Part shown: one piece after another, positions 18,182 through 27,056 of the stretch
Numbering within the stretch: position 1 is the stretch's first letter
Layout: each line of letters begins with the position of its first letter
Origin: Caccovicinus sp051878975
GTDB lineage: Bacteria > Bacillota > Clostridia > Lachnospirales > Lachnospiraceae
Reading direction: 5' to 3'
DNA: 64,000 bases
Assembly: GCA_051878975.1 (NCBI GenBank)
Contig: JBJELD010000028.1
Span: 1-64,000 of the forward strand
Notes under the pieces: generated by a model
Seen by the model: only the letters and a program-made list of their open reading frames with translations
What the model was told of the DNA's origin: nothing
The model's database searches: none
Position numbers and translations under genes: made by a program

Positions 18182-18640
18182 ATGAAAAAAGTATGTCTTA
18201 TTTGTAGCGCAGGTGGGCATTTGGAACAAATCAAACAGCTAAGACAAGTAATTAGTAAATATGATTGCTTCTTTGTCACATCTAAAACAAAGGCAACGGA
18301 AAAAATGAAAGAAAAGAAATACTTTGTGGATGATCTTAATAGAAGAACAACGATATTAAAACTGATAAGCATGTGTGGAATGCTAATACAGCAGTTAATA
18401 ATTTTTGTTAAAGAAAAACCGGATGTAATCATTACTACAGGAGCGGCAATTGCAATCCCCATGTGCTTGTTTGGACACCTGTTCCAGAAGAAGGTTATAT
18501 ACATTGAAAGCTACGCTCGGATGAAGACTGTTAATAAGTCGGGACGAGTTATATACAAATTTGCCGATTTATTTATTGTTCAATGGGAAGAACTGCTTAA
18601 GCACTATCCAAACGCTGTATATGGGGGGTGTATATATTGA
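18182..18640 (+). CDS. pssD: PssD/Alg14-like glycosyltransferase membrane subunit
   Basis: The 152-residue protein starts KKVCLICSAGGHLEQIKQL and ends with the PssD block DLFIVQWEELLKHYPNAVYGG. One hydrophobic segment lies around 60-80 and another around 95-110. Alg14-type subunits anchor the Alg13-type catalytic partner to the membrane; together they form one two-part transferase. The ATG at 18182 is preferred to the earlier in-frame start at 18149, which lies inside the DUF4422 gene. The stop overlaps the partner gene start (TTGA). Confidence 0.88.
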   Translation: MKKVCLICSAGGHLEQIKQLRQVISKYDCFFVTSKTKATEKMKEKKYFVDDLNRRTTILKLISMCGMLIQQLIIFVKEKPDVIITTGAAIAIPMCLFGHLFQKKVIYIESYARMKTVNKSGRVIYKFADLFIVQWEELLKHYPNAVYGGCIY

Positions 18641-19122
18641 TTCTAGTCACTGTAGGTGGTGTTGAAGAGTTTAAGTTTGAACGTCTTCTAAAATTTATTG
18701 ATGAATTGTGTGATGAAAAAGTCCTAAATGGTGAAGATATTGTGGCGCAGATAGGGTTTAATGATTACCACGCTAGGAATTACAGAACATTCGACTTTAT
18801 TGGTCCAGATGAATTCAAGGAATTAGAGGACAAAGCAGAATATATTATTTCTCATGCTGGGACAGGCACGGTTGTATCAAGTGTAAAAAAAAGGAAGAAA
18901 GTAATAGTTTTTCCAAGGCTTGCAGAATATAACGAGCATCTGGATGATCACCAACTTGAACTGTGCGATTTGTTTCAAGAAAAGAACTACGCACTAATAG
19001 CAAAAAATAAGGTCGAGTTGAAAGAATGTATAAATAGAATTCCAAATTTTGAACCGAGTGAATTCGTTTCAAATAATGGGAGAATCAACCAAATGATTTG
19101 TGACTTTATAGATGAATTGTAA
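18637..19122 (+). CDS. pssE: PssE/Alg13-like glycosyltransferase catalytic subunit
   Basis: The 161-residue protein starts LILVTVGGVEEFKFERLLKF and carries the UDP-sugar binding HAGTGTVVSSVKKRKKVIVF block and EYNEHLDDHQLEL, all typical of the Alg13/PssE half of a two-subunit transferase. The start chosen is TTG at 18637, since GGGGGG at 18623-18628 is well spaced from it. A GTG at 18628 lies too close to that site. In PssDE systems the pair adds glucuronate or galactose to a lipid-linked sugar; the exact sugar here is not known. Intron remnant C begins 10 bases after the stop. Confidence 0.87.
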   Translation: MILVTVGGVEEFKFERLLKFIDELCDEKVLNGEDIVAQIGFNDYHARNYRTFDFIGPDEFKELEDKAEYIISHAGTGTVVSSVKKRKKVIVFPRLAEYNEHLDDHQLELCDLFQEKNYALIAKNKVELKECINRIPNFEPSEFVSNNGRINQMICDFIDEL

Positions 19123-19131
19123 GCAATGAAT

Positions 19132-19234
19132 GTGCGCCCAACTAAGGATAGAATGTTTCATGGATGGAAATCCCATTCGCTAAGATGCTAACCACATTAG
19201 CGATAGCAAGTCTTGGGTTGTAATTGGTAACAAC
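19132..19234 (+). repeat. Group II intron 5' end repeat, copy 2
   Basis: This direct repeat of 16233-16333 starts GTGCGCCCAACTAAGG. It marks the 5' splice boundary of intron remnant C. The two copies differ by scattered substitutions and small indels, so they are related introns rather than a recent duplication. Confidence 0.85.
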
Positions 19235-19590
19235 TACAATTAAGCGTAGACAGTCAGGCGGTAGGGTCATAAGGCATTTCAGCTTCGAAATCTTACGCAG
19301 TCAATGCGCCGACAGTTTATTCATTCTGGAAGGCAAAATGATAAGGCTACGATTTGGTGAGTACTATATCAGCATTGCGGAGTCTAAGGTCAGCCATGCC
19401 GTACAATGACATTCTATCAACTGGGGAGAGCCTATAATCTTCATATCAGCCATAGAGCAATAATGTATAAGTGATATGTCGAACAATCCTGAAAAGAAAG
19501 AACGGCAAATGGATTCTAGGCAGTCGGATGACTGCATAGTACCAATGAAGAAGAGTAATGTCTTTAGAGGAAAGGCGGTCAAGTAAAACT

Positions 19591-20046
19591 ATGACAACGA
19601 AACTAGAGAGAATATCGGAGTTATCAGCAAAGAATCCGGATATGATTTTTACATCTGTAAAGCCTGCCAAAAGAATCGAAATACCGAAAGACAACGGCAA
19701 GATGCGACCATTGAGCATCTACTGTTACGAAGATAAACTCGTACAGGAAGCTGTTCGCAGAATACTGGAGGCAGTATATGAACCGCATTTCTACAATGAA
19801 ATGTTTGAGTTCAGAAACAGTCGTGGGTGCCATGATGCTTTAAAGTATTTGAACACAATGCTCGAAAAGCAGAATACAAACTGGGTGCTGGATGCAGATA
19901 TAAAAGGATTCTTCGACTATCTTGATCATGAATGGATTATCAAGTTTGTAGAATCCAGAATTAAGGATCCTAATGTCACGAGACTTATCAGAAGAATGCT
20001 TAAAAGTGGAATTATGAGAGATTTTACATTTGAGGAAACGGCAGAA
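19591..20046 (+). pseudogene. ltrA: Group II intron reverse transcriptase, N-terminal remnant
   Basis: The frame starts MTTKLERISELSAKNPDM and reads into the conserved KMRPLSIYCYEDKLVQEA, RGCHDALK and VLDADIKGFFDYLDHEW segments. It stops matching after GIMRDFTFEETAE, just before the usual GSGQG motif, so the YADD palm, thumb and X domains are absent. Compared with the family, about 55-60 residues between FTSV and KPAKR are also missing, so there is an internal deletion too. The frame stays open into PssD-derived sequence. Confidence 0.8.
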
Positions 20047-20615
20047 TTGCTAAAACGCTATACGGATTTGTTCATTGTGCAGTGGGAAGATTTGCTTAAA
20101 ATCGTTTCAGATGCTGTGTATGGGGGAGTTGTATTGATTTTGGTATGTGTTGGGGTGTCAGAGTATAAAATGGATCGGCTGTCGATTGCTGTTGATGAGT
20201 TGTGCGATGAAGGCGTCATTAACGGAGATGAAATTGTCGCCCAAATTGGGTATACAGACTATCATCCACGAAACTATAGATTTTTTAATTTAATTGGTAG
20301 AGACGAGTTCCAAAATTATATGAACCGAGTGGATCTAATTATTACACACGCAGGTACAGGTAGTGTGATCCCTCCGTTGAAGCTTGGAAAAAAGGTTACT
20401 GTTTTTCCACGCAGAGAAATGTATCATGAGCATCTTGATGATCGTCAGCTTGAACTTCGTGACGTGTTTATAAATGCTGGATATGCAATAGGCGCGGAGA
20501 ATAAGGAGGAATTAAGAGACAGAATACTGCACGCAAAAGACTTTGAGCTGAAGCAGTTTGTATCCAACAATACTAGGATTAACCAGATAATTTGTATTTC
20601 ATCGATAGACTGTGA
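20047..20615 (+). pseudogene. Second PssD C-terminus fused in frame to second PssE
   Basis: The first 30 or so codons match the end of PssD (RYTDLFIVQWEDLL, DAVYGG). They run directly into a PssE copy (LILVCVGVSEYKMDRLSIAV, HAGTGSVIPPLKLGKKVTVF, HEHLDDRQLELRD) because this copy is two bases shorter than the intact pair at the gene junction. At the PssE end one G is missing after codon TGT at 20593-20595. The normal TGA therefore moves out of frame (20613-20615) and the frame runs on into the next GT4. The PssE part could still be made by starting at TTG 20134, where GGGGGAG precedes it, but it would then carry the GT4. Confidence 0.7.
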
Positions 20616-20625
20616 GGTGGTACGG

Positions 20626-21708
20626 ATGAAAATCTTAATGATAGGTAATCATGAATCGGTTCATGGAGGAATCACGAGCGTAATAAGGCAAATATTACAG
20701 TATGATTGGGATAAAGAGAATGTGAAGATTCAGTTCCTTCCGTCCTATAAGGGCGGGAACAGTTTTCAGAAAGTGATTTGCTTTTTTAGCGCCCTTGCGG
20801 AGTACACAAAGATTATTCGGACAGATACTCCTGAGCTAATTTATATGCATATGTCTCATCACGGTAGCTTTGACAGAGCATCAATCCTGCAAAATATTGC
20901 AAAAAAACATAATATTCCAACTGTTATTCATCTGCATGGCTCGGAGTTTGCGGATTTTTATGAGGAATGTTCTCAAAAGAAGAAGGTGAGAATCCGACAC
21001 TTTTTCCAGGAAAGTGGTGCGGTTATCACATTGGGAGAGAGATGGGGCAAATTTGTTAATTCAATTTCTCCCGCCGCAAATGTGCATATTCTGAGAAATT
21101 CAGTTCATATTCCAGACCACATTGTTGAACAAAAGAAGTCAGAGGTTAACGTGCTGTTCCTCGGAGTACTGATTAAAAGAAAAGGTGTGTCGGATCTGCT
21201 GCAAGCAGTAAATATACTGGTCCATGATAAAAACATTGATGACTTCAATCTTAAGATAAATATTGGAGGAACAGGCCCGGAAGAGGAATTGCTTAAGAGC
21301 TATGTCAGCGAGAACCACCTTGAGGAATATGTGAATTTCCTCGGATGGGTCGATGGTGACGCAAAAGAAAAGACCTTGTCCATGAATCAAGTGTTTGCTT
21401 TGCCATCATATAATGAAGGACTTCCGATTTCTATTCTTGAAGCAGTCAGTTATGGAATGCCTGTGATTGCTACGAATGTTGGCAGTGTCGCCGAAGCGGT
21501 AGAAAATGAAAGGAACGGCTTTACATTTGAGCCTGGGAATATTCAGGGATATGCAGATGCATTGTACCAACTGATAACTGATTATCAACTGCGTCTGTCC
21601 ATGGCGAATGCTTCAAGAAAACTCGCGGAAACATATTACGATGAAAAGAATTATTTTGTACAATTAAGCGAGGTATTTCGCAGTGTGACTTTATTAGGAA
21701 AGATATAG
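20626..21708 (+). CDS. Glycosyltransferase family 4
   Basis: This 360-residue GT-B transferase has KILMIGNHESVHGGITSVI at the start, HLHGSEFADFYEEC, FLGVLIKRKGVSDLL, GGTGPEEELL and the E-x7-E motif in YNEGLPISILEAVSYGMPV. The family pattern places its native start at ATG 20626, 11 bases after the ghost stop of the second PssE and preceded by GTGAGG. The frame is open back to 19558 through PssE, PssD and reverse-transcriptase sequence, so a fused protein cannot be excluded. The transferase domain itself appears complete. Confidence 0.85.
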   Translation: MKILMIGNHESVHGGITSVIRQILQYDWDKENVKIQFLPSYKGGNSFQKVICFFSALAEYTKIIRTDTPELIYMHMSHHGSFDRASILQNIAKKHNIPTVIHLHGSEFADFYEECSQKKKVRIRHFFQESGAVITLGERWGKFVNSISPAANVHILRNSVHIPDHIVEQKKSEVNVLFLGVLIKRKGVSDLLQAVNILVHDKNIDDFNLKINIGGTGPEEELLKSYVSENHLEEYVNFLGWVDGDAKEKTLSMNQVFALPSYNEGLPISILEAVSYGMPVIATNVGSVAEAVENERNGFTFEPGNIQGYADALYQLITDYQLRLSMANASRKLAETYYDEKNYFVQLSEVFRSVTLLGKI

Positions 21709-21717
21709 GGTGTGAGT

Positions 21718-22319
21718 ATGGATAAAAGCAATAGTTTGATCCATACTGAATTGGATAAGCAAAATTATTGGAGCGGAACGGATGTTGCAGTTCAAAGCGG
21801 CGCTGCGTTTTCGGAAAATTATTAATCTGGATTCTTCGGTCACACTAACGGACAAAGTAGATTATCTGGAGTTTCGGAATCGGAATCATCTGACTGTAAT
21901 CTGCTCCGATAAATTAGCAATGCGGGATTATGTGACAGAAAAGCGTTAAAAGATATTTTAGTGCCTTTAATCGGGAATTGCTGGAACAGCGCGGACGAGA
22001 TTAATTTTTCCCAGCTGCCAGAACAATTTGTTCTGAAAGCAACTTATGGTTGTCACATGAATTTGATTTGTTCTGATAAAACGCAATGAGATGAAAGAGT
22101 AGCGTATTGCAGTTTATTATGGTCTGTAGCAAACGAAATCGAGGACTGAAATTAAATCTGTATGATTTGCAGTGGAATCCTCTTCCGAAAACAGATAGAA
22201 AGCGTAAAAATAATGTGGATGAAAGGCCATCAAAACTGGAGTGTATGATTGAAATCAGCAGAATATTGTCTGCTGATTTTAAATTTGTTCGGGAGGATTT
22301 GTATCAAATTAAAGAATAG
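21718..22319 (+). pseudogene. TupA-like ATP-grasp protein, degraded
   Basis: Pieces in several frames match the TupA-like ATP-grasp family found in polysaccharide loci: LTDKVDYLEFRNRNHLTVIC, DKLAMRDYVTEK, ILVPLIGNCWNSADEI, LPEQFVLKATYG and, in the frame from 22107, the late block LYDLQWNPLPKTD with MIEISRILSADFKFVREDLY. There are at least three frame changes plus stops (for example TAA after residues MDKSN...ENY), and the C-terminal metal-binding end is missing. Intact members may attach amino acids or other groups to sugars. This copy is dead. Confidence 0.75.
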
Positions 22320-22354
22320 AATTATTTTGATTTGAATGTTAAAGGGGAAACGAT

Positions 22355-23222
22355 ATGAAAGTGTTGGTGATAGGACCGAGCCCGGAGAGATCAACGGGCG
22401 GAATGGCTATGGTAATCCGCGAAATACGGGATGACGAAAGTCTGAGACAGCAATCAGAAATAGACATATATGATTCTTATATAGATGGAAACCGGTTTCA
22501 GACGATCGGATATTCAGTTTGGGCATTTTTTCAATTTATGACGTTCACGCGAAATTTTACCGGAATCTGTCAGAACGAAATAAAGGGCGGTTAAATTGCT
22601 TTTTAAAATCGGTAGATATAGTGATTGCCCTTTCTAAGGAATGGAAGCATAGATTTGATGAGAATTTTGGCTTTACCAATTGTGTAGTTCTGGAAAATGA
22701 CGTGAAAGTGAAAAAGTTTGCTCTTGCTGTTTCAGAGCCAGAAGGATATCAGAAATCGTTTTTTGACGTATGGGGATGCGAAAGGGAACTTATAATCTGA
22801 TTCACGCAGTCAAAAGAGTAGCCATGGAGATTCCGGATATCCAATGCTATCTGGCTGGTGTTGGCGAAATCGAGCGTTGCAGAGAACAGATCAGGATGGA
22901 TGAGATGCAAAATAATATAAAACTGATCGGCTGGGCGGATTTCCAGAAAAAGCTGCAGCTGCTTGGAAAGGTCAGCACGGTGGTGCTTCCGTCTTATAAC
23001 GAAGACCTTCCTATGGCAATTCTGGAGGGAATGGCCTGAGGAAAGGCTATAATCAGTACGACGGTAGGAGCGATTCCAGAAGTAATCGGAGAGGAAAATG
23101 GAATTTTGGTTCAGCCGGGAGATGTAACAATACTTGCAGAAACGATGATTGTTTGTTACAGGGATACGAAACGGATGGAACAGATATCACAAGCAAATAA
23201 AACGAAGGCAGAGCAGCTGTAA
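22355..23222 (+). pseudogene. Glycosyltransferase family 4, degraded
   Basis: The gene starts well, with AAAGGGG before ATG 22355 and VLVIGPSPERSTGGMAMVI, but breaks up. An internal deletion and frame change follow FMTFTRNF. Further segments (IVIALSKEWKHRFDENFG, then YNLIHAVKRVAMEIPDIQCY and LAGVGEIERC) lie in other frames. The E-x7-E region YNEDLPMAILEGMA is followed by TGA, after which the rest (AIISTTVGAIPEVIGEENGI) still reads. It is clearly a decayed GT4 related to the one at 20626. Confidence 0.85.
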
Positions 23223-23247
23223 AGCAACAGGAGGCTTGGAACATAAA

Positions 23248-24351
23248 ATGAATATTGTGCATATGGTGTTTTCTTTTAATACGGGCGGAATTGAGAATTT
23301 GCTGGTGGATATGATTAACAATTGGGCGGAGAAAGACCGCATCATGCTCTGCATTGTGAATGATTCCAAAAACGATTGTCTGATTTCAAAAATTCACAGG
23401 CGGAGTAATGTAGAAATTGTGTGTATCGGAAGGCCGGAAGGCGGTGAGAAGCTGGCTTATTGCAGAAGGCTTTACCGAATTCTACGAGATTTTCACGCGG
23501 AAATTATACATTGCCACAGCAATTCGGTATTTAAGTTTTGCCTTCCGATTAAATTACTTTGTCCGGATATTTCCTTTATTTTAACTGTCCATGATACCAT
23601 TATTTATCGCAGACTTGGTATCATGGACCGTTTCCTTCATAAATGCTTTTTGAACCGAATCTGTGCCATATCGGAGGTTGTGAAAAAGGAAATTGTTGAG
23701 AAAGGATTTTCGGAAAAACGAGTTGAGATCATTTATAACGGAGTTGATGAAAAGAAATTCGAGGGCATTCCAAAAAAGAAACACGAAAAAAAGTGTATCA
23801 TTTGCATTGCACGAATTTATCCATTTATAAAGGGGCAGGATATTTTGATTCGTGCAGTTGGAAGATTATCTGAAAAACGATCAGATTTTCAGTGTTGTCT
23901 GGTAGGTGGAGCGCTTCCGGGGCAGAATGAGTTGCTCCGTGAACTGGAAATATTGATTCAAAATGAGAAGGTGGAAAACTATGTTAAATTGCTCGGAGAT
24001 AGGAATGATGTGCCGGCGCTGTTGGCAGATTCTGATATTTTTGTGCTTCCTTCTCGGTATGAAGGATTTGGAATCTCGATTATTGAAGCAATGTTGTCAC
24101 ATGTGGTTGTTGTGGCATCTGACATTGATGGACCAAAGGAAATTATAAAAAATAACCAGTATGGATATCTGTTTGAAAAGGAAAATGACGAGCAGTTGGC
24201 AGATATTTTAAATATTTTGCTGGATCAGGATCATTCGGAAATGGAAGAGAAGGCATTCCAGTATGCATCAGAGGTATTCAGCATGGATACAATGCTTCGC
24301 AAGCAGAGAGCAGTTTATATAAAAGTAAGGGAACAGAATGAGAGGAGATAA
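23248..24351 (+). CDS. Glycosyltransferase family 4 (module B)
   Basis: The 367-residue protein has the EpsF-like start NIVHMVFSFNTGGIENLLVDM, HCHSNSVFKF, ICIARIYPFIKGQDIL and the E-x7-E motif YEGFGISIIEAM. The ATG at 23248 is chosen since AGGAGG lies at 23229-23234; the open frame back to 23149 runs through the tail of the preceding pseudogene. It is the first intact gene of module B. It likely adds one sugar to the repeat unit, of unknown identity. Confidence 0.88.
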   Translation: MNIVHMVFSFNTGGIENLLVDMINNWAEKDRIMLCIVNDSKNDCLISKIHRRSNVEIVCIGRPEGGEKLAYCRRLYRILRDFHAEIIHCHSNSVFKFCLPIKLLCPDISFILTVHDTIIYRRLGIMDRFLHKCFLNRICAISEVVKKEIVEKGFSEKRVEIIYNGVDEKKFEGIPKKKHEKKCIICIARIYPFIKGQDILIRAVGRLSEKRSDFQCCLVGGALPGQNELLRELEILIQNEKVENYVKLLGDRNDVPALLADSDIFVLPSRYEGFGISIIEAMLSHVVVVASDIDGPKEIIKNNQYGYLFEKENDEQLADILNILLDQDHSEMEEKAFQYASEVFSMDTMLRKQRAVYIKVREQNERR

Positions 24352-24355
24352 TAAG

Positions 24356-26035
24356 ATGGACACAAGTAGAAAGGAACGATGGTATCACCCGGAAGTATTT
24401 CAGGATTTGGTGACAGAAGATACAAGATTAATGGATTTGTTTCAGCGCGCTGTGGAACTCAACGGGAATACGGTTTTTATGAAAGAATATGAAACCAGTG
24501 AGTGCATCACCTGGAAAGAAATGGCGGAAAAAGTGGAGCGGATTTCAAAAGGTATGATGGCATTTGGCATTGACAAGGGAGATCATGTCCTTTTATGGGG
24601 GTCAAATTCGATCGAATGGGTGGCCTGTTTTCTGGCCTGTCTGCGGATCGGAGCGGTTTCAATTCTGGGAAATACAGCAAATAAAGAAGTAGAGACCGCT
24701 TATCTTCTAAAAGACAGTAATATAAAAATGATTTTGATGGATCAGGGAACCCGGCATGCAGATTACAAAGAAATTGTACAGGCACTGGTGCCGGGAGCAA
24801 TTAAAAAAGAAGAAATTTGTTCTGTGGAATTTCCGGATCTGAAGTATATAATTATTTATGATTCTACGGAAAAAGAGGCTGGCTATACACGTTTTGATTT
24901 GTATGAAAAGGGCGGCAGCGTGGATATAAATGAGCTGGAAAAGCGGGAACAGAGTATTTTGCCAACGGATATTATTAATATTCAATATACATCAGGCACC
25001 ACGGGGGATCCGAAAGGAGTTATGTGGGATCAGCATTGCCTAATGTATAATCTGGAAGGTGTATATCGTGATGTGCATATGCGGGTTGGGGAGAAAATGT
25101 ATTCGCCTCTTCCGTTTTTCCATAATTTTGGTTTGCTGGGATGTATAGTTTATCCGATTATCGTAGGATGTGTAGTTGTTTTTTCAAAAAAATTTCAGGC
25201 CCAAAATTATCTGAGAGCAATAGAAACGGAACGTCCGGACGTGGTGCTTGGCGTAACGACTATGTTTCTCGTCATGCTGGCAGATCCAGAGTTTGATTCA
25301 TATCAGGTTGGAAACTATCCAATGAAAATGATTCTGGCAGGATCGCTGTGTCCGCAGCATCTGCTGGAAGGTTTAAGAGATAAGTTTCGCACGGAAAATG
25401 TTGTGGTGATTTATGGACTGACAGAGGCTGCTGCATCTGCCAATACGAAAATGTCGGATCCGATGGAACAGCAGCTTACCTCAATCGGAAGAGCCAGTGG
25501 ACAATATAAAATTCGTATCTGTGATCCGGTGACTCGAAAAACGCTTCCGTTTGGCGAAGAGGGAGAGATTGCGATTAAAGGGATTGCTGTGATGCGGGGG
25601 TATTACAATAAGCCGGAAGAGACGAAAGAAGTTATGGATTCGGATGGATGGTTTTATACTGGAGATATTGCATGTATGGATGCAAATGGTTTTATCTATA
25701 TCAAGGGCCGTTTGAAAGATATGATTAACCGTGGCGGAGAAAAAATTTTCCCCAAGGAACTGGAAAATTTTTTGATTCAGCATCCGGCTGTTGCAGATGC
25801 TCAGATTGTAGGGATTCCAAGCAAAAAGTATGGGGAAGAAGCGGCTGCTTTTATTGTCTGCAACCATGATATGGAAATTACTGCGGAGGAAGTCAAGCAG
25901 TTTATAGGTGAAAAAATGGCAGTTTACAAAATCCCCCGATATGTTTTCTTTGTGGACAAATTTCCTTGTACGTTAAGCGGTAAGGTGCAGAAATATAAAT
26001 TGATTGAAAAGGCAATGAAAGAGTTGGGATTATGA
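24356..26035 (+). CDS. AMP-dependent acyl-CoA synthetase/ligase (module B)
   Basis: The 559-residue ANL enzyme carries all core motifs: phosphate loop YTSGTTGDPKGV, YGLTEA, GWFYTGD, GRLKDMINRGGEKIFP and the C-terminal lysine in LSGKVQK. This is the full-length FadD-like layout, longer than the module A ligase. It would make an acyl-adenylate and then an acyl thioester. Its stop overlaps the following membrane acyltransferase start (ATGA), so the two are translationally linked and probably act on the same acyl group. ATG 24356 has AGAGGAG at 24341-24347; ATG 24338 is an alternative. No carrier protein gene is adjacent. Confidence 0.85.
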   Translation: MDTSRKERWYHPEVFQDLVTEDTRLMDLFQRAVELNGNTVFMKEYETSECITWKEMAEKVERISKGMMAFGIDKGDHVLLWGSNSIEWVACFLACLRIGAVSILGNTANKEVETAYLLKDSNIKMILMDQGTRHADYKEIVQALVPGAIKKEEICSVEFPDLKYIIIYDSTEKEAGYTRFDLYEKGGSVDINELEKREQSILPTDIINIQYTSGTTGDPKGVMWDQHCLMYNLEGVYRDVHMRVGEKMYSPLPFFHNFGLLGCIVYPIIVGCVVVFSKKFQAQNYLRAIETERPDVVLGVTTMFLVMLADPEFDSYQVGNYPMKMILAGSLCPQHLLEGLRDKFRTENVVVIYGLTEAAASANTKMSDPMEQQLTSIGRASGQYKIRICDPVTRKTLPFGEEGEIAIKGIAVMRGYYNKPEETKEVMDSDGWFYTGDIACMDANGFIYIKGRLKDMINRGGEKIFPKELENFLIQHPAVADAQIVGIPSKKYGEEAAAFIVCNHDMEITAEEVKQFIGEKMAVYKIPRYVFFVDKFPCTLSGKVQKYKLIEKAMKELGL

Positions 26036-27036
26036 AAAAAACACGAATTCTTCAATTTGATTTCATGAAAACATTAGCGGTGATTGGCGTGATATTGGGT
26101 CATAGCCTGGCTTTGGCTGCAGATGTAACAGGAACGATGTCTCTTATGGCAGAATATCTGACTGTAGTGATGCGTCCGGTGGTTCCGATTTTTTTATTTC
26201 TGGCTGGAATGTTTTATAAGCCTGAACAAAAAATGAAAGAAGTAGGAACTCGTGTCTGCAGAATTTTTGTTCCGTATCTCTTTTTTGCAGGAGTTTTTAC
26301 TATTCTTTATCTAGCTGGCGGATTTCAATATTCCTTTGGAAATTATTTACTGCGTATTTTTACTTGTGAAATTCATCCGATTTATTATTATGTATTTGTG
26401 ATGATGGAATTTATGGTGATAATGTTTTTTTTAGAAAAAATGTTTTGCTATAGCAGGCTGGAGATTCCGCTTTTTGTGATTTCTTTGGCAGTAAGCTTGA
26501 TTCACGGATGCTTTGCAAAGGAAATTCTTGCACATATGAATGTGGAAAATCACAGGGTTTTGTTTTATACCTATCGGACGCCCCTTTTATGGTTTTCCTT
26601 TTATGCGTTTGGAATTGTGTTTCAGAAGAACCCGGGACTCTGGACGATGATTAAAAAGTCGAAATATTGGTTTAGAGGACTCTGGATAGGTCTGATCCTT
26701 TTTTATTGGATCATGACCTGGATGCATATAGGAGATCGGGATAATTTGAATTCTGTGATTACAACGTTGGTTTGCTTTAGTGCAATTCTGGCTTTGCTCA
26801 CGGTGCCGGTGAAGTCAAAAAAGTGGATTTTTCTGAGTCAGAGAAGCTATACGGTGTATCTGGCACATGTCCCTTTTTATTATTTGATGACACTTGTGTG
26901 GCAGAAATATCCATGCCAGAATAGCGTTCTGGTGATTCTGACAAATCTTTTTGTACTTACGGCAGGTGTGATTCTAACGGATATAGTAGGAAAACTTATA
27001 TTAAAAAAGAAATCATTTTATGTGATTGGTTCATGA
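26032..27036 (+). CDS. Membrane acyltransferase family 3 (module B)
   Basis: The 334-residue protein has about ten membrane helices and starts with the family motif RILQFDFMKTLAVIGVILGHS (His at the first helix end). It is the same length as the module A acyltransferase but clearly divergent in sequence. It overlaps the AMP-ligase stop by 4 bases. It probably acylates a capsule sugar with the product of that ligase. The acyl group and acceptor are unknown. Confidence 0.8.
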   Translation: MKKTRILQFDFMKTLAVIGVILGHSLALAADVTGTMSLMAEYLTVVMRPVVPIFLFLAGMFYKPEQKMKEVGTRVCRIFVPYLFFAGVFTILYLAGGFQYSFGNYLLRIFTCEIHPIYYYVFVMMEFMVIMFFLEKMFCYSRLEIPLFVISLAVSLIHGCFAKEILAHMNVENHRVLFYTYRTPLLWFSFYAFGIVFQKNPGLWTMIKKSKYWFRGLWIGLILFYWIMTWMHIGDRDNLNSVITTLVCFSAILALLTVPVKSKKWIFLSQRSYTVYLAHVPFYYLMTLVWQKYPCQNSVLVILTNLFVLTAGVILTDIVGKLILKKKSFYVIGS

Positions 27037-27056
27037 AAGCAGAGGAATGAGAAAGA

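Larger units (their letters stand above)
19132..20046 (+). mobile_element. Group II intron remnant C (3' truncated)
   Basis: The remnant begins GTGCGCCC directly after pssE and carries a full-looking 5' RNA region of about 450 bases, then the start of a reverse transcriptase. Sequence homologous to PssD takes over at about 20047, so everything 3' of reverse-transcriptase motif D5/D6, including domains V and VI, is gone. The reverse transcriptase belongs to a different lineage from remnants A and B. Confidence 0.75.

Noticed and set aside
16233..19234. Direct repeats as a recent composite transposon
   Set aside because: The two 100-base repeats are group II intron 5' ends with many differences, and no transposase or terminal inverted repeats flank the DUF4422-pssD-pssE segment.
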